A stretch of 41,747 nt of DNA from the NCBI GenBank assembly GCA_964579845.1, contig CAZOHC010000007.1, forward strand, positions 1-41,747, written 5' to 3'. Numbering within the stretch: position 1 is the stretch's first letter; each line of letters opens with the position of its first letter. The position numbers and the translations under genes are program-made. Source of the DNA: CAZOHC01 sp964579845 (lineage in GTDB: Bacteria > Patescibacteriota > Microgenomatia > Levybacterales > UBA12049). The notes below the pieces were generated by a model that had not been told where the DNA came from, did not search any database, and worked only from the letters and a program-made list of their open reading frames with translations. Below, piece by piece: positions 7,475 through 16,175 of this stretch.

Positions 7475-7738
7475 ATGGACGATAAGCAAAAGAAGATAAA
7501 TGATCTGGATGACTCAATGGCTACGCACATTCCCGATCAACCTGATGATATACCTGTCGCCGGGTCAGGGGAGGAAACTGCGTCTGGAACTGCACCCGCT
7601 CCCGGATCAGATGATGACGTCGGTGAGATGATGAGGCAGTATACGGGTAATGATCCGGATCCTGATATGAACAATCCCCAGGAATTAGGTATTGCAGACG
7701 AGATCGATGAAGATGAAGAAGACATTAGATCTTCATGA
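7475..7738 (+). CDS. Small acidic, probably disordered protein
   Basis: About 87 residues, very rich in D, E, P and G with almost no hydrophobic core, ending in a run of acidic residues (DEIDEDEEDI). I do not recognise a family. An in-frame Met also occurs at 7463, but TATGAT spans 7462-7467 and would place the transcript start at or just before the ATG at 7475, so the shorter form is favoured. A TTGACT box at 7435-7440 is about 21 bases from that hexamer, which is too far for a standard promoter, so the start is uncertain. Codon use looks like that of the neighbours. Confidence 0.55.
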   Translation: MDDKQKKINDLDDSMATHIPDQPDDIPVAGSGEETASGTAPAPGSDDDVGEMMRQYTGNDPDPDMNNPQELGIADEIDEDEEDIRSS

Positions 7739-7894
7739 ACAGCCCCGGAAAAACGCAATACTCCTCTTTGGTTCATAGAAGTAGCAGACTTCACGATGAT
7801 ATTCAACCATCAGACCTTCATCGCCGCTTTATACCGTCGCTGAAAATTCTGTTATAATCGGGCTCATAGCTTCAGCCTGCTGTACATTGGAATT

Positions 7895-10165
7895 ATGAAT
7901 GTAAAACGATTTTCCTCTCCGATTCTCAGAAAAGCATGGATTCCTTATTTCATCTTAATTTTTACCCTGCTTATTTCAGTGGTGACTATGTACTTTGCAG
8001 GACGGGAGACGAAGAAGAACGATGGACTCCGTTTTGAAGGGACAGTTGAGAGATTGCAGTTCGAGATCGTGGGACAGTTGAGTTCTTATATTACTCTCCT
8101 TGAAGGCACCTCCGGTTTGTTTGCGGCATCTGAAACAGTGACATCTGAAGAGTTTGCATTTTATGTCGACAGATTGAAACTTGCGCAGCGGTACCCGGCG
8201 ATACAAGGTATTGGATTTCTGGAATTGGTTCCTGCTGAACAGAAAGAAGCATTTCGAATGCGGATTCAGCAGGAAGGTGGGGAAATGGCTGATTTTACTG
8301 TGTGGCCGGAAAGCAACCTCCCTGTCAGTACTCCGATTACTTACATTCAGCCGATGAATGAACAGAATGCCGGCACTTTGGGATTTGATATGGGCACTGA
8401 ATCAGTGCGACGAAAAACAATGGAAGCAGCAGCAAGGAGAGGAGAAGCCACGATGTCTGAACGAGTCTCACTCATGCAGGACGATATGACAGCGACACGA
8501 GCAGGCTTCCTCATTTTTTTACCGATCTTAAATAATGAAGAGTTAACAGGATTTATTTACAGTCCCTTTCATACGGATGATTTCCTTCAGGAAGTTATCG
8601 GCAATGAGAAATCTCCGCAGATTGATTTTCGTGTTTATGACGGTGAGATCAGTCCTGATAATTTACTGCATGATTCTCGAAATTTCGGTCCGTTTACGCC
8701 TCCTTCCTATGCACCGAGATTTTATGCTACGAGAACCGTCAGTGTGGCAGGGCACGAATGGACGATCGAATATACGACAAACCAAGCTTTCGACGAGGTA
8801 TCGGATATGTGGCTTGTTCCGTTTGTCCTTATCTTCGGTTTGTTAACGAGTGGCGTGCTTTTCAGCTTAAGTAAGGCTCAGTATGAGGCAGGGAGGAAGG
8901 CTGAGATATCAGAAGGGAGATTACAGTACATCGCAGAGGCAGGGAAAGTGTTAGCCTCATCGCTTGATTATAAAAAAACGCTGAAAACAGTTGCACAGAT
9001 GGGAGTGCCGATGCTAGGAGATTGGTGTCTGGTTGACAGCAGAATAGGAAATACCATTGAACGGATCGCTATCGCGCATCAAGATCCGGAAAAAGTATCC
9101 TGGGCGAAACGATACTATAAGGAAGATACCCTTCATCTGCATAAAAACTCAGGGCTTCTTCAGGTAATTAAAACCGGCAAGCCTGCCCTATACTCAGTCT
9201 TCCACGAGAAAGAGAACAATTCTTCATTCGGTGCTGAGATAGATTTTATGAAGGCAAAAAACTGGCGAGTGGTGTCTTTGATGATTGTGCCTCTCAGAGT
9301 GCATAAGCATGTCTTCGGTGCGATGACGTATATATCTACTGACTCAAGCAGAAAATACACCGAAGCAGATCTCGCTGTAGCAGAGGAAATAGCATCCCGA
9401 GCGGCAATGGCTATTGAACATGCCAGATTGTTTGCAGGATCGGAACAGGCAGTTAAATTACGGGATGAGTTTATCTCGGTTGCTTCACACGAACTGAAAA
9501 CCCCTGTTACCAGTATGAAGATGTATATCCAGGTCGTTCAGCGGCAGCTTCAAAAAGCAGGAGAAGAACAGCTGAGTCAGTCGATGAGCAAAATTGACAC
9601 ACAGATCGATAAGATGACGATGCTTATTCAGGATTTATTAAATGTCTCCAGAATCCAGATCGGGCGACTGGATTTTCATGATGAATGGTTCGATATCAAT
9701 CAAACCGTCAGTAACATTGTTGAAAGTGTTCGTCCGACGGCTGAAAAACATACGATTATCGTTCATGGGAAAATAAAGAAGAAGGTATACGGAGATGAAG
9801 ATCGTATCGAACAGGTAATAATAAATCTGCTTTCAAATGCGATAAAATATTCACCGGATGCTGATACGGTTGAAGTACATTTATCTGATGAGAAAGATCA
9901 CATATTAGTGAAAGTACGGGATTACGGTATCGGTATTGATGAACGTCACATCAAAAAAATATTTCATCGATTTTATCGAGTCTCAGACCTTGACGGTAAA
10001 ACATTCTCAGGGCTCGGCATCGGATTATTTATTTCCCATGAAATTATTGATCGACATGGAGGAAAATTAACGGTAGAGAGTAAAAAAGGCGAAGGGTCTG
10101 TTTTCGGGTTTACGTTACCGAAACGCAGACTTAAAAAGAAAAAAAGGAATAAAAAATCCGCATAA
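7895..10165 (+). CDS. CHASE-GAF sensor histidine kinase
   Basis: A membrane sensor kinase of 756 residues. Order: membrane helix (about 15-35), extracellular CHASE ligand-binding domain (about 70-230, with the pattern PAIQGIGFLELVPA), second membrane helix (about 300-325), GAF domain (about 345-500), HisKA dimerisation domain with phospho-accepting His532 in ASHELKTP, and a HATPase domain with N-box NLLSNAIKYS, G1 DYGIGID and G2 GLGIGLFIS. A basic tail (KRRLKKKKRNKK) ends the protein. No response regulator is adjacent; the only one in the window is at 19176. The ligand is unknown. TATAAT near 7851 would give a short leader. Confidence 0.93.
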   Translation: MNVKRFSSPILRKAWIPYFILIFTLLISVVTMYFAGRETKKNDGLRFEGTVERLQFEIVGQLSSYITLLEGTSGLFAASETVTSEEFAFYVDRLKLAQRYPAIQGIGFLELVPAEQKEAFRMRIQQEGGEMADFTVWPESNLPVSTPITYIQPMNEQNAGTLGFDMGTESVRRKTMEAAARRGEATMSERVSLMQDDMTATRAGFLIFLPILNNEELTGFIYSPFHTDDFLQEVIGNEKSPQIDFRVYDGEISPDNLLHDSRNFGPFTPPSYAPRFYATRTVSVAGHEWTIEYTTNQAFDEVSDMWLVPFVLIFGLLTSGVLFSLSKAQYEAGRKAEISEGRLQYIAEAGKVLASSLDYKKTLKTVAQMGVPMLGDWCLVDSRIGNTIERIAIAHQDPEKVSWAKRYYKEDTLHLHKNSGLLQVIKTGKPALYSVFHEKENNSSFGAEIDFMKAKNWRVVSLMIVPLRVHKHVFGAMTYISTDSSRKYTEADLAVAEEIASRAAMAIEHARLFAGSEQAVKLRDEFISVASHELKTPVTSMKMYIQVVQRQLQKAGEEQLSQSMSKIDTQIDKMTMLIQDLLNVSRIQIGRLDFHDEWFDINQTVSNIVESVRPTAEKHTIIVHGKIKKKVYGDEDRIEQVIINLLSNAIKYSPDADTVEVHLSDEKDHILVKVRDYGIGIDERHIKKIFHRFYRVSDLDGKTFSGLGIGLFISHEIIDRHGGKLTVESKKGEGSVFGFTLPKRRLKKKKRNKKSA

Positions 10166-10224
10166 CATTTTCCCGCAAAATCTTTCTCTGCTAGGTGTTT
10201 GCATTACAAAAGTATATCTCATAC

Positions 10225-10230
10225 TATAAT
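10225..10230 (+). promoter_or_regulatory. -10 element of the helicase gene, leaderless type
   Basis: A perfect TATAAT ends five bases before the ATG at 10236. Confidence 0.65.
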
Positions 10231-10235
10231 AAATC

Positions 10236-11573
10236 ATGAAACAGAAAGAAGCCTTGGACTTACTGCAGATGGGGCATAGTGTCTTTTTGACTGGTGCAGC
10301 AGGGAGCGGAAAAACTCATCTACTAAATCAATATATTGCATACCTGCGAGCGAACATGATTCCTGTCGGCATTACTGCATCAACCGGTATCGCCGCGACG
10401 CACATGGGGGGAACGACTATCCATAGTTGGTCAGGGATGGGTATTCGGGACACGCTCAGCGAGAAAGATATCCGTGATTTATTCCTCAGATCATATCTAC
10501 GGACGAGGTTCTCAAAAACAAAAGTTTTGATCATTGATGAGATTTCCATGCTTCATGCATATCAGCTTGACCTAGTCGACACCATACTCAGGACCTTTCA
10601 TGGTAATACCATACCGTTCGGCGGTTTACAGGTGGTTATGTGTGGTGATTTTTATCAGCTGCCGCCTGTTACGAAAGGACAGGAACGTCCGAATTTTGTG
10701 ACAGAGTCAGACGTTTGGCAGGAGATGAACCCGGTAGTTTGCTATTTGGATGAACAATTTCGCCAGGATGATCGAGCATTTTTACGAGTTCTGAATGATA
10801 TCCGGAATAATGAAGTCAGTGAAATGACTGTAGAATCGCTTTCAGAGAGATTACAGAAAGAAGTCAATGGGTATGCGAAACCTACCAAGCTATTTACCCA
10901 CAATGCAGATGTTGATGCAATTAATGCAGTTCAGCTTGAAACATTGGAAGACGAGGGAGAACTGTATAGTATGAGCTGGTATGGAAATTTTAATTTGGTT
11001 GAGGTATTGAAGAAGAGTTGTCTGGCGCCTGATGAGCTGATATTGAAAAAAGGAGCACAAGTGATGTTTGTAAAAAATAACTATGAAGTAGGGTATGTGA
11101 ACGGAACGTTAGGAGAAGTAATCGGTTTTAGTGACAGCACAGATCCCGGAGGACAGATGCTGCCTGTCGTTCGAACGTTTGACGGTAACGAGCTAACCGT
11201 AACGCCTGTCAGCTGGGAAGTAAAAGAAGATAATAAAGTACTTGCGGGTATAACCCAAATCCCGCTGCGGCTTGCATGGGCGATAACTGTCCATAAATCG
11301 CAAGGCATGAGTTTGGACGCTGCAGAGGTTGATCTCTCGAGGTCTTTCACGCCTGGTATGGGATATGTTGCGCTTTCAAGAGTCAGATCACTTTCAGGGC
11401 TCAAGCTCATGGGGATGAATCACATGTCTTTGCAGATTAATGAAGCGGTTGCTGAATCTGACCGGAGGTTTCGGAAGCGTTCAGATGAAATGGTACTGGC
11501 TCTGATGCAGATGGGACAGGACAACATTGCACAGAAGAAAGATTTAACTTTAAAGGATCTCAAGGGAAGTTAG
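10236..11573 (+). CDS. PIF1-like / RecD-type superfamily 1B DNA helicase
   Basis: A 5'-3' DNA helicase of the PIF1 group, cytoplasmic, probably acting in repair, recombination or replication through obstacles. Walker A is GAAGSGKTHLLN at the N-terminus, then TASTGIAATHMGGTTIHSW (PIF1 motif Ia), Walker B IIDEISML, GDFYQLPPV (motif III), and a C-terminal UvrD-like part with WAITVHKSQGMSLD and VALSRVRSLSGL (motifs V-VI). 445 residues, without additional domains. Bacterial PIF1 proteins of this compact type are common in CPR. It is followed by a strong inverted repeat and a convergent gene. Confidence 0.93.
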   Translation: MKQKEALDLLQMGHSVFLTGAAGSGKTHLLNQYIAYLRANMIPVGITASTGIAATHMGGTTIHSWSGMGIRDTLSEKDIRDLFLRSYLRTRFSKTKVLIIDEISMLHAYQLDLVDTILRTFHGNTIPFGGLQVVMCGDFYQLPPVTKGQERPNFVTESDVWQEMNPVVCYLDEQFRQDDRAFLRVLNDIRNNEVSEMTVESLSERLQKEVNGYAKPTKLFTHNADVDAINAVQLETLEDEGELYSMSWYGNFNLVEVLKKSCLAPDELILKKGAQVMFVKNNYEVGYVNGTLGEVIGFSDSTDPGGQMLPVVRTFDGNELTVTPVSWEVKEDNKVLAGITQIPLRLAWAITVHKSQGMSLDAAEVDLSRSFTPGMGYVALSRVRSLSGLKLMGMNHMSLQINEAVAESDRRFRKRSDEMVLALMQMGQDNIAQKKDLTLKDLKGS

Positions 11574-11582
11574 AGATGATGG

Positions 11583-11619
11583 ACTACAGTACCGGAGATG
11601 AATTCTCCGGTACTGTAGT
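11583..11619. repeat. Perfect 16-bp inverted repeat between convergent genes
   Basis: The arms ACTACAGTACCGGAGA (11583-11598) and its exact complement (11604-11619) flank a five-base loop. It sits nine bases after the helicase stop and eight before the stop of the opposing gene. Neither side has a T-tract, so it is not a textbook intrinsic terminator, although it could block 3' exonucleases or terminate both genes with a factor. Confidence 0.85.
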
Positions 11620-11627
11620 AAAGATGA

Positions 11628-12155
11628 TTACGATACGTGACTGGCCGTTTTTAAACGGGTTTGAAGCGCGTTGTTTATCTCCGCCTGAATGCGGGAAACC
11701 TCGTTTTTATAGGAGAAGCGACAGTATCCCAGTTTCTGGTAATACGCCACTTCACGCTCATCATACCCACGTATATCCGGCGGTGCTAGGATAATGATCG
11801 TCTCACTTCTCATTCCTTTAGGAATGAAGTACGCTTTCTCAAAGCATTCCTGGTTGTGGTGCTGGATGACGAATAGGTCAAAATCAACCTCAAGCGTCAG
11901 AGCCGTAAATACCTCTCCGAAATTTTCCGGCTGTAGGACAACCTCAACAGCCGTTCCTTCCGGGTAAAACGGTTTGCCGATCGGGATCCATCGGTTTTTG
12001 TGCAGCAGTTCATCAGCCGGACGTTTTACCTCGGGATGAACAGTGAAAGGAGTGACCGGCTTCATAGAGCTGAGAAACCCGGTAAAACCGGCCCCCAGCC
12101 ATCCGACGGCCATCCCACGCACCAACTGATCGTCTTCTCTGAGGTCGACGTTCAT
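11628..12155 (-). CDS. Conserved-looking protein of unknown function (175 aa)
   Basis: I do not recognise this protein. It is soluble, without signal peptide or membrane helix, and mixed in charge. Features seen: a glycine-rich AVGWLGAGFTGF near the start, a central beta-rich region (TAVEVVLQPENFGEV, EVDFDLFVIQHHNQ), then KGMRSETIIILAPPDIRGYDEREVAYYQKLGY. The last part, with alternating hydrophobics followed by a helical stretch, could be a nucleotide- or ligand-binding fold, but this is a guess. A strong Shine-Dalgarno AAGGAGAT lies six bases before the ATG, and a good promoter lies 71 bases upstream. Confidence 0.75.
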   Translation of the reverse strand: MNVDLREDDQLVRGMAVGWLGAGFTGFLSSMKPVTPFTVHPEVKRPADELLHKNRWIPIGKPFYPEGTAVEVVLQPENFGEVFTALTLEVDFDLFVIQHHNQECFEKAYFIPKGMRSETIIILAPPDIRGYDEREVAYYQKLGYCRFSYKNEVSRIQAEINNALQTRLKTASHVS

Positions 12156-12183
12156 CGTAATCTCCTTTTGTAACGTGCAAATA

Positions 12184-12210
12184 GGTTATCTTTCTGATAT
12201 CGGGATAACC
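12184..12210 (-). promoter_or_regulatory. Inverted repeat in the leader of the 12155 gene
   Basis: GGTTATC and GATAACC arms, seven bases each, are separated by 13 bases between the promoter and the Shine-Dalgarno site. It could be an operator or an RNA hairpin. Confidence 0.4.
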
Positions 12211-12225
12211 TTCAATCGCCGTGAC

Positions 12226-12254
12226 ATTATAGAATATCCAGAATGCAATATCAA
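12226..12254 (-). promoter_or_regulatory. Sigma-70-type promoter
   Basis: On the minus strand TTGATA (12254-12249) and TATAAT (12231-12226) have an ideal 17-base spacer. It drives the unknown gene starting at 12155, with a leader of about 64 bases. Confidence 0.7.
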
Positions 12255-12291
12255 ACTATGAGATAATCATGGGATACGTGCAATGATAAGA

Positions 12292-13992
12292 TTATTTCTC
12301 TTTGATACAGTACTGCGTTGTTGTTGATGAAGCAAAGAGATAATTAATCTCCGGACAGATGAGATATGAAGCCATTCGGAACGGGACATTTTGCTCCGTC
12401 AATATCGTATAGGTAGAATAAAATTGTTGCGCCTTTACCTCATAGAGATTACCTGATGTTCTCATCGTATGGAACTGTTTATTACTTTCGACTGTATCAG
12501 TATAGTTTTTATGGAACACAGCAGCACCATAAAGTCCTACGTTCAACGTGATGCATGAAAATAGCGTTAGGCAGATCAGTTTTACATATCGGTGCCGGAA
12601 TGTCACATACAGAGGTATTAACAGTAAAAACGGTATCAGTTGCAGATAACTCACATATCTGAGTAAGTTCGGTGTCGGTGCAGTGAGTGAAATTCCGACT
12701 ACGATGAGAAAAGAAAATATACTCGTATAAACTGCGTATCGTTCTTGTTTTGTCTCGGCTCTTATATAGAGGAAGAGGGTAAGGAGAAGCGCACTTGTAA
12801 TTATACCTGAAAATAGCGGACCGCCACTCCCGACACGGTTATTATACAGTGCTGCGCTGTTTGAAAGCTCTTCCATACTGAAAGTAAACGGGATTTTAAG
12901 CTCGGCTACGTTTTCTTTATTCCGAGGATCGCCGCTTTCTAGCGGTTGAGATTTTGAGAAGATGCCGTAGAAAAGTAATGTTATCCTATTTTCATTTTGT
13001 ATGTTAAGCGGAGCATTATTGTAGGTAACACTTCCCATCAGATCATCAATGTTCGTCGGAAAAAAAAGCGATCCATGTGCCAGCTGATTCCGTGCGTATG
13101 GCAGGTAGGCAAAGATGAGTGATGTTACGATGAGCAGTACAAGTGAGACTTTCCAGATACGAGTAAAAACGTACTCACGGTTTAAAAATCTATTTATGAT
13201 GACCAAAGTAAACAGTAGTGCCAACATCAGTGCAATCGGCAAATGACTGAATTTCGTGCTGACCAGTAGTAGTTCAGCCATGATAAATGTAGCTATTGCC
13301 CAGGAATGTTTGTGTGAAACACAGAGGAGAATGATTGAGGAAGCAGCGATGATGACTAATTGATACCCGAATCCGTCTCCCATGAAGGTTAAGGCCTGAG
13401 TCAAAAAAACGGGCTGAAGGATTATGAGTGACGATAGGAAGGCTGCTACTACTCTCCCGATCTTTATCTTTCGTAACAGGCTGTATGTAATAGTTCCCGA
13501 GACAAGTAATATCGCTATGTTTACTATTTTTGCAGTATTAATTTTACCCGTCAGTGAGTAGATACTTGCTTGAATTTCCCAGAGCGCAGATGGGTAGCTT
13601 TCAGCAAAAACCTGGCTCGGAAGATGCTGAGGAAAATTAATGTAAGGTTCGTACACAGGATTCCAATTATTTCCCAGAGCGATGACAGCTGATTGATGAT
13701 ACCCTTGGCCGTCCCAGCTTGTATCGAAGGTGAAGGAAAGCAGGTAAGCGACGCCTGCAAGTAAGAAAGAAGCCAGTATAAAAAAACTAAGCGGCAGAAA
13801 CACTGTTATTTTTTTCTTATCAATATACGTTAATGAATAGTAGCTGCCGACTAGTGCTACATACAGAAGAAACGAGAAAATAAGTGTCATCGGGTGTATC
13901 GAAATACCCGCAAAGAAGTTACTACGAATATAAATGATTTCAAATATAAAAAATCCTAAAAACAGTACCAGAAATTGCTCTAACCTGGACAT
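12292..13992 (-). CDS. Multi-pass membrane protein, probable GT-C-type glycosyltransferase
   Basis: About 566 residues with roughly 11-13 hydrophobic helices. The first large extracytoplasmic loop carries FDTSWDGQGYHQSAV, an acidic loop in the position where GT-C enzymes (PMT/ArnT/GT39-like) have their catalytic Asp. Such enzymes move sugars from polyprenyl-phosphate carriers to acceptors on the outer face. A long loop (about residues 310-400) and a soluble C-terminal part with four cysteines follow. No close family can be named from sequence alone. It diverges from the GT2 synthase, which supports a role in surface glycan. The Met at 13992 is preferred, with TATAAT ten bases upstream. Confidence 0.65.
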   Translation of the reverse strand: MSRLEQFLVLFLGFFIFEIIYIRSNFFAGISIHPMTLIFSFLLYVALVGSYYSLTYIDKKKITVFLPLSFFILASFLLAGVAYLLSFTFDTSWDGQGYHQSAVIALGNNWNPVYEPYINFPQHLPSQVFAESYPSALWEIQASIYSLTGKINTAKIVNIAILLVSGTITYSLLRKIKIGRVVAAFLSSLIILQPVFLTQALTFMGDGFGYQLVIIAASSIILLCVSHKHSWAIATFIMAELLLVSTKFSHLPIALMLALLFTLVIINRFLNREYVFTRIWKVSLVLLIVTSLIFAYLPYARNQLAHGSLFFPTNIDDLMGSVTYNNAPLNIQNENRITLLFYGIFSKSQPLESGDPRNKENVAELKIPFTFSMEELSNSAALYNNRVGSGGPLFSGIITSALLLTLFLYIRAETKQERYAVYTSIFSFLIVVGISLTAPTPNLLRYVSYLQLIPFLLLIPLYVTFRHRYVKLICLTLFSCITLNVGLYGAAVFHKNYTDTVESNKQFHTMRTSGNLYEVKAQQFYSTYTILTEQNVPFRMASYLICPEINYLFASSTTTQYCIKEK

Positions 13993-14002
13993 ATAAAAAA
14001 AT

Positions 14003-14008
14003 ATTATA
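14003..14008 (-). promoter_or_regulatory. -10 element of the GT-C-like gene
   Basis: TATAAT on the minus strand lies ten bases before the ATG at 13992, which implies a leader of only a few bases. Confidence 0.5.
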
Positions 14009-14050
14009 CAGCAGTTTTCAGCGAAAATATGGCTTCCGGAACTTTCATAC

Positions 14051-14080
14051 AAACTTCCCACAAACTTCCCACAAATCTCC
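14051..14080. repeat. 11-bp tandem repeat in the divergent promoter region
   Basis: AAACTTCCCAC occurs twice in tandem, followed by a diverged partial copy (AAATCTCC). It lies between the two glycosyltransferase genes and could be a regulator binding site shared by both. Confidence 0.6.
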
Positions 14081-14089
14081 GACATTTAG

Positions 14090-14117
14090 TTCGCTAGAGT
14101 AGGATTTCCGTTATGAT
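14090..14117 (+). promoter_or_regulatory. Candidate promoter of the GT2 synthase
   Basis: TTCGCT (14090-14095) and TATGAT (14112-14117) have a 16-base spacer. The predicted start near 14124 excludes an upstream ATG at 14120 and supports the start at 14165. Confidence 0.45.
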
Positions 14118-14164
14118 GTATGTGGAGCAGTAATCTTGTCTTGGATAAATATCAGTATGTTCGA

Positions 14165-16171
14165 ATGAATCCGTACCTAATTCGTTTCATCGGGTTATTA
14201 GGAATTATTGCTACGCTCTTTATGGGTATCGGATTGTGGTATTATCTGAGCCTCAGTTGGGTATATTTGCTTCTATTCGGACCAGGAATTGCCGTCTTTC
14301 TCCTCAATAAAATATTACGATACGCACTGCAAACATTCTATCCGAAGTTTAATATACAACGTCATGAAAAATTTATTGCTGATTTTTGGTCATGTCGTAG
14401 AGAGGAACCGTCTGTTGATGTTTTTTTGCCGTGGGCGGGAGAAGATCTGTCGATTCATGAAGAAGTGGTTCGTGCTGTTTCGGAACTTAACTATCGAAAT
14501 ATACGTGTGTATATGCTTGATGATATCGGAAGCGATGACCATCAAAAACTGGCAGAAAGATATGGTTTCACGTATTTGTCCAGACCGAATAAAGGCGAGT
14601 ATAAAAAGTCAGGCAACCTTCAGTACGGTTACGAGCATTCAAGCGGAAAATATGTCTTTGTCCTTGATGCCGATTTTATTCCGACTCAGAATTCATTACG
14701 TGACCTTATTCCGTATATAGATAGCGCGGATGAGATCGGCATTTTGCAGACTCCTCAGTATTTTGAACAGACGAAAGACGTTCATACCCGTTCGAAGATC
14801 GAATTCGGGGGAGGTAATATTGTTGAAGATTTTTATCGTATTATTCAACCGTCACGGGATGAATTTAAAGCTGCGATGTGTGTGGGAACGAGTGCAATCT
14901 ACCGAAGAAGTGCAATTCTTAAGCTCGAGGGCACGCCGAAAGTTCACGCCAGTGAAGACCTTGCGACAGGACTTTTGATTACAAAACATGGGTACTATGT
15001 GAAGTATCTGCCTTTGATTTCCAGTATGGGCAAAAGTCCTGAAACATACCAAGGGTATTTTAAACAGCATATGCGCTGGTGTAGCGGTAACCTGATTTTC
15101 GCGAGATACTGGCCGGGAGCTTATATGAATCTCGTGGCAAGAATTATCTATATAACGAATCCACTGTACTATTTATCCGAAGCTCTGACAGTAATATTTG
15201 CGTTTCAGTTTTTGGTGCTACTTTATTTCCATGCTGATACACTTTCGCTCTACCATACTCTTTATTTCTTACCATATATAGTATTAAGTAAGGTCATCAT
15301 TCCGTTTACGAAGTCGAATAAGAATAAGCCGGGAACAAAGCTTGCCGCACTGAGTAACGTCTATACGTACTTTTATACCTATATTCATATGATCGTTCGA
15401 GGCGTGCCTAACTGGCACCCGACCGGAGTGAAGATCAGTAACCTGCATGGTGACTTCGTACAGGCGATGAGTATGGGTGTGGGAATATCTTCTTTGTTTA
15501 TACTTCTATTTCTCTTCGTTATCTTTTCAAGACCTGAGATTTTCGGTAACTATCACACCTATATGGTACTTGGGTGGGCGCTTTATTCAGTTTTCTGGCA
15601 TACGCTCTTTCTTCACTCTGTCTGGTCATACATTCGTCCGCTCAAGTCTGTCCATCTCGTGTCACAAGTCGATAAAGCATATCTATATGTCAGATCTCAC
15701 AGTATAATCGTGCTTTTCATAACGCTTATCGGGTCTACGTTCTTTCATGCGGTAATCACTCTCTTAAACCCCAGTACACCGACTCGGGTTGCATATCAAA
15801 GTATGGTTGCTTCTGTCGTGGATACATCTGAAATTATTGCATTTCCTATTCCTGAAACATCGTATCTCGTCAGTGAAGCCAGTGCAAAAAATGCAGACGG
15901 AACCGAAAATCAGTCTCAAGGTGCATATACGTTTACTGCTGAAAGAGGGGATAGTCTCATTAAACTCGCACGTACAGCGGTGCAGAACTACTTAGCTGAT
16001 AAACCTTACGATCTTAATCAGCGTCAGCTTGAGTACTCAAGCGTATACCTCGCGATGAATAGTAAAGAGAACTCCACTTTGAAGGTCGGCGAAGAGGTGT
16101 CATTTGAAGAAGAAGTCGTGGTTGATTCAGTAAATAAAACATTAGAAAAAAATTCAATCGTTAATCGGTAG
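14165..16171 (+). CDS. Cellulose-synthase-like processive glycosyltransferase (GT2) with LysM-like C-terminus
   Basis: A membrane synthase that polymerises a nucleotide sugar and exports the chain. Two N-terminal helices are followed by the GT-A domain (about residues 85-330) with DVFLPWAGED, LDDIGSDD, the DAD motif, TSAIYRRSA, the catalytic ED of ASEDLATGL and the Q-x-x-RW motif (QHMRWCSG). Five or six further helices form the export channel. There is no PilZ domain, so c-di-GMP control is not indicated. The last 90 residues lie outside the last helix and contain ERGDSLIKLARTAVQNYL and LKVGEEVSF, spaced like a LysM wall-binding motif. Polymer type is unknown. It ends just before the convergent GH26 gene. 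Confidence 0.9.
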   Translation: MNPYLIRFIGLLGIIATLFMGIGLWYYLSLSWVYLLLFGPGIAVFLLNKILRYALQTFYPKFNIQRHEKFIADFWSCRREEPSVDVFLPWAGEDLSIHEEVVRAVSELNYRNIRVYMLDDIGSDDHQKLAERYGFTYLSRPNKGEYKKSGNLQYGYEHSSGKYVFVLDADFIPTQNSLRDLIPYIDSADEIGILQTPQYFEQTKDVHTRSKIEFGGGNIVEDFYRIIQPSRDEFKAAMCVGTSAIYRRSAILKLEGTPKVHASEDLATGLLITKHGYYVKYLPLISSMGKSPETYQGYFKQHMRWCSGNLIFARYWPGAYMNLVARIIYITNPLYYLSEALTVIFAFQFLVLLYFHADTLSLYHTLYFLPYIVLSKVIIPFTKSNKNKPGTKLAALSNVYTYFYTYIHMIVRGVPNWHPTGVKISNLHGDFVQAMSMGVGISSLFILLFLFVIFSRPEIFGNYHTYMVLGWALYSVFWHTLFLHSVWSYIRPLKSVHLVSQVDKAYLYVRSHSIIVLFITLIGSTFFHAVITLLNPSTPTRVAYQSMVASVVDTSEIIAFPIPETSYLVSEASAKNADGTENQSQGAYTFTAERGDSLIKLARTAVQNYLADKPYDLNQRQLEYSSVYLAMNSKENSTLKVGEEVSFEEEVVVDSVNKTLEKNSIVNR

Positions 16172-16175
16172 CATG

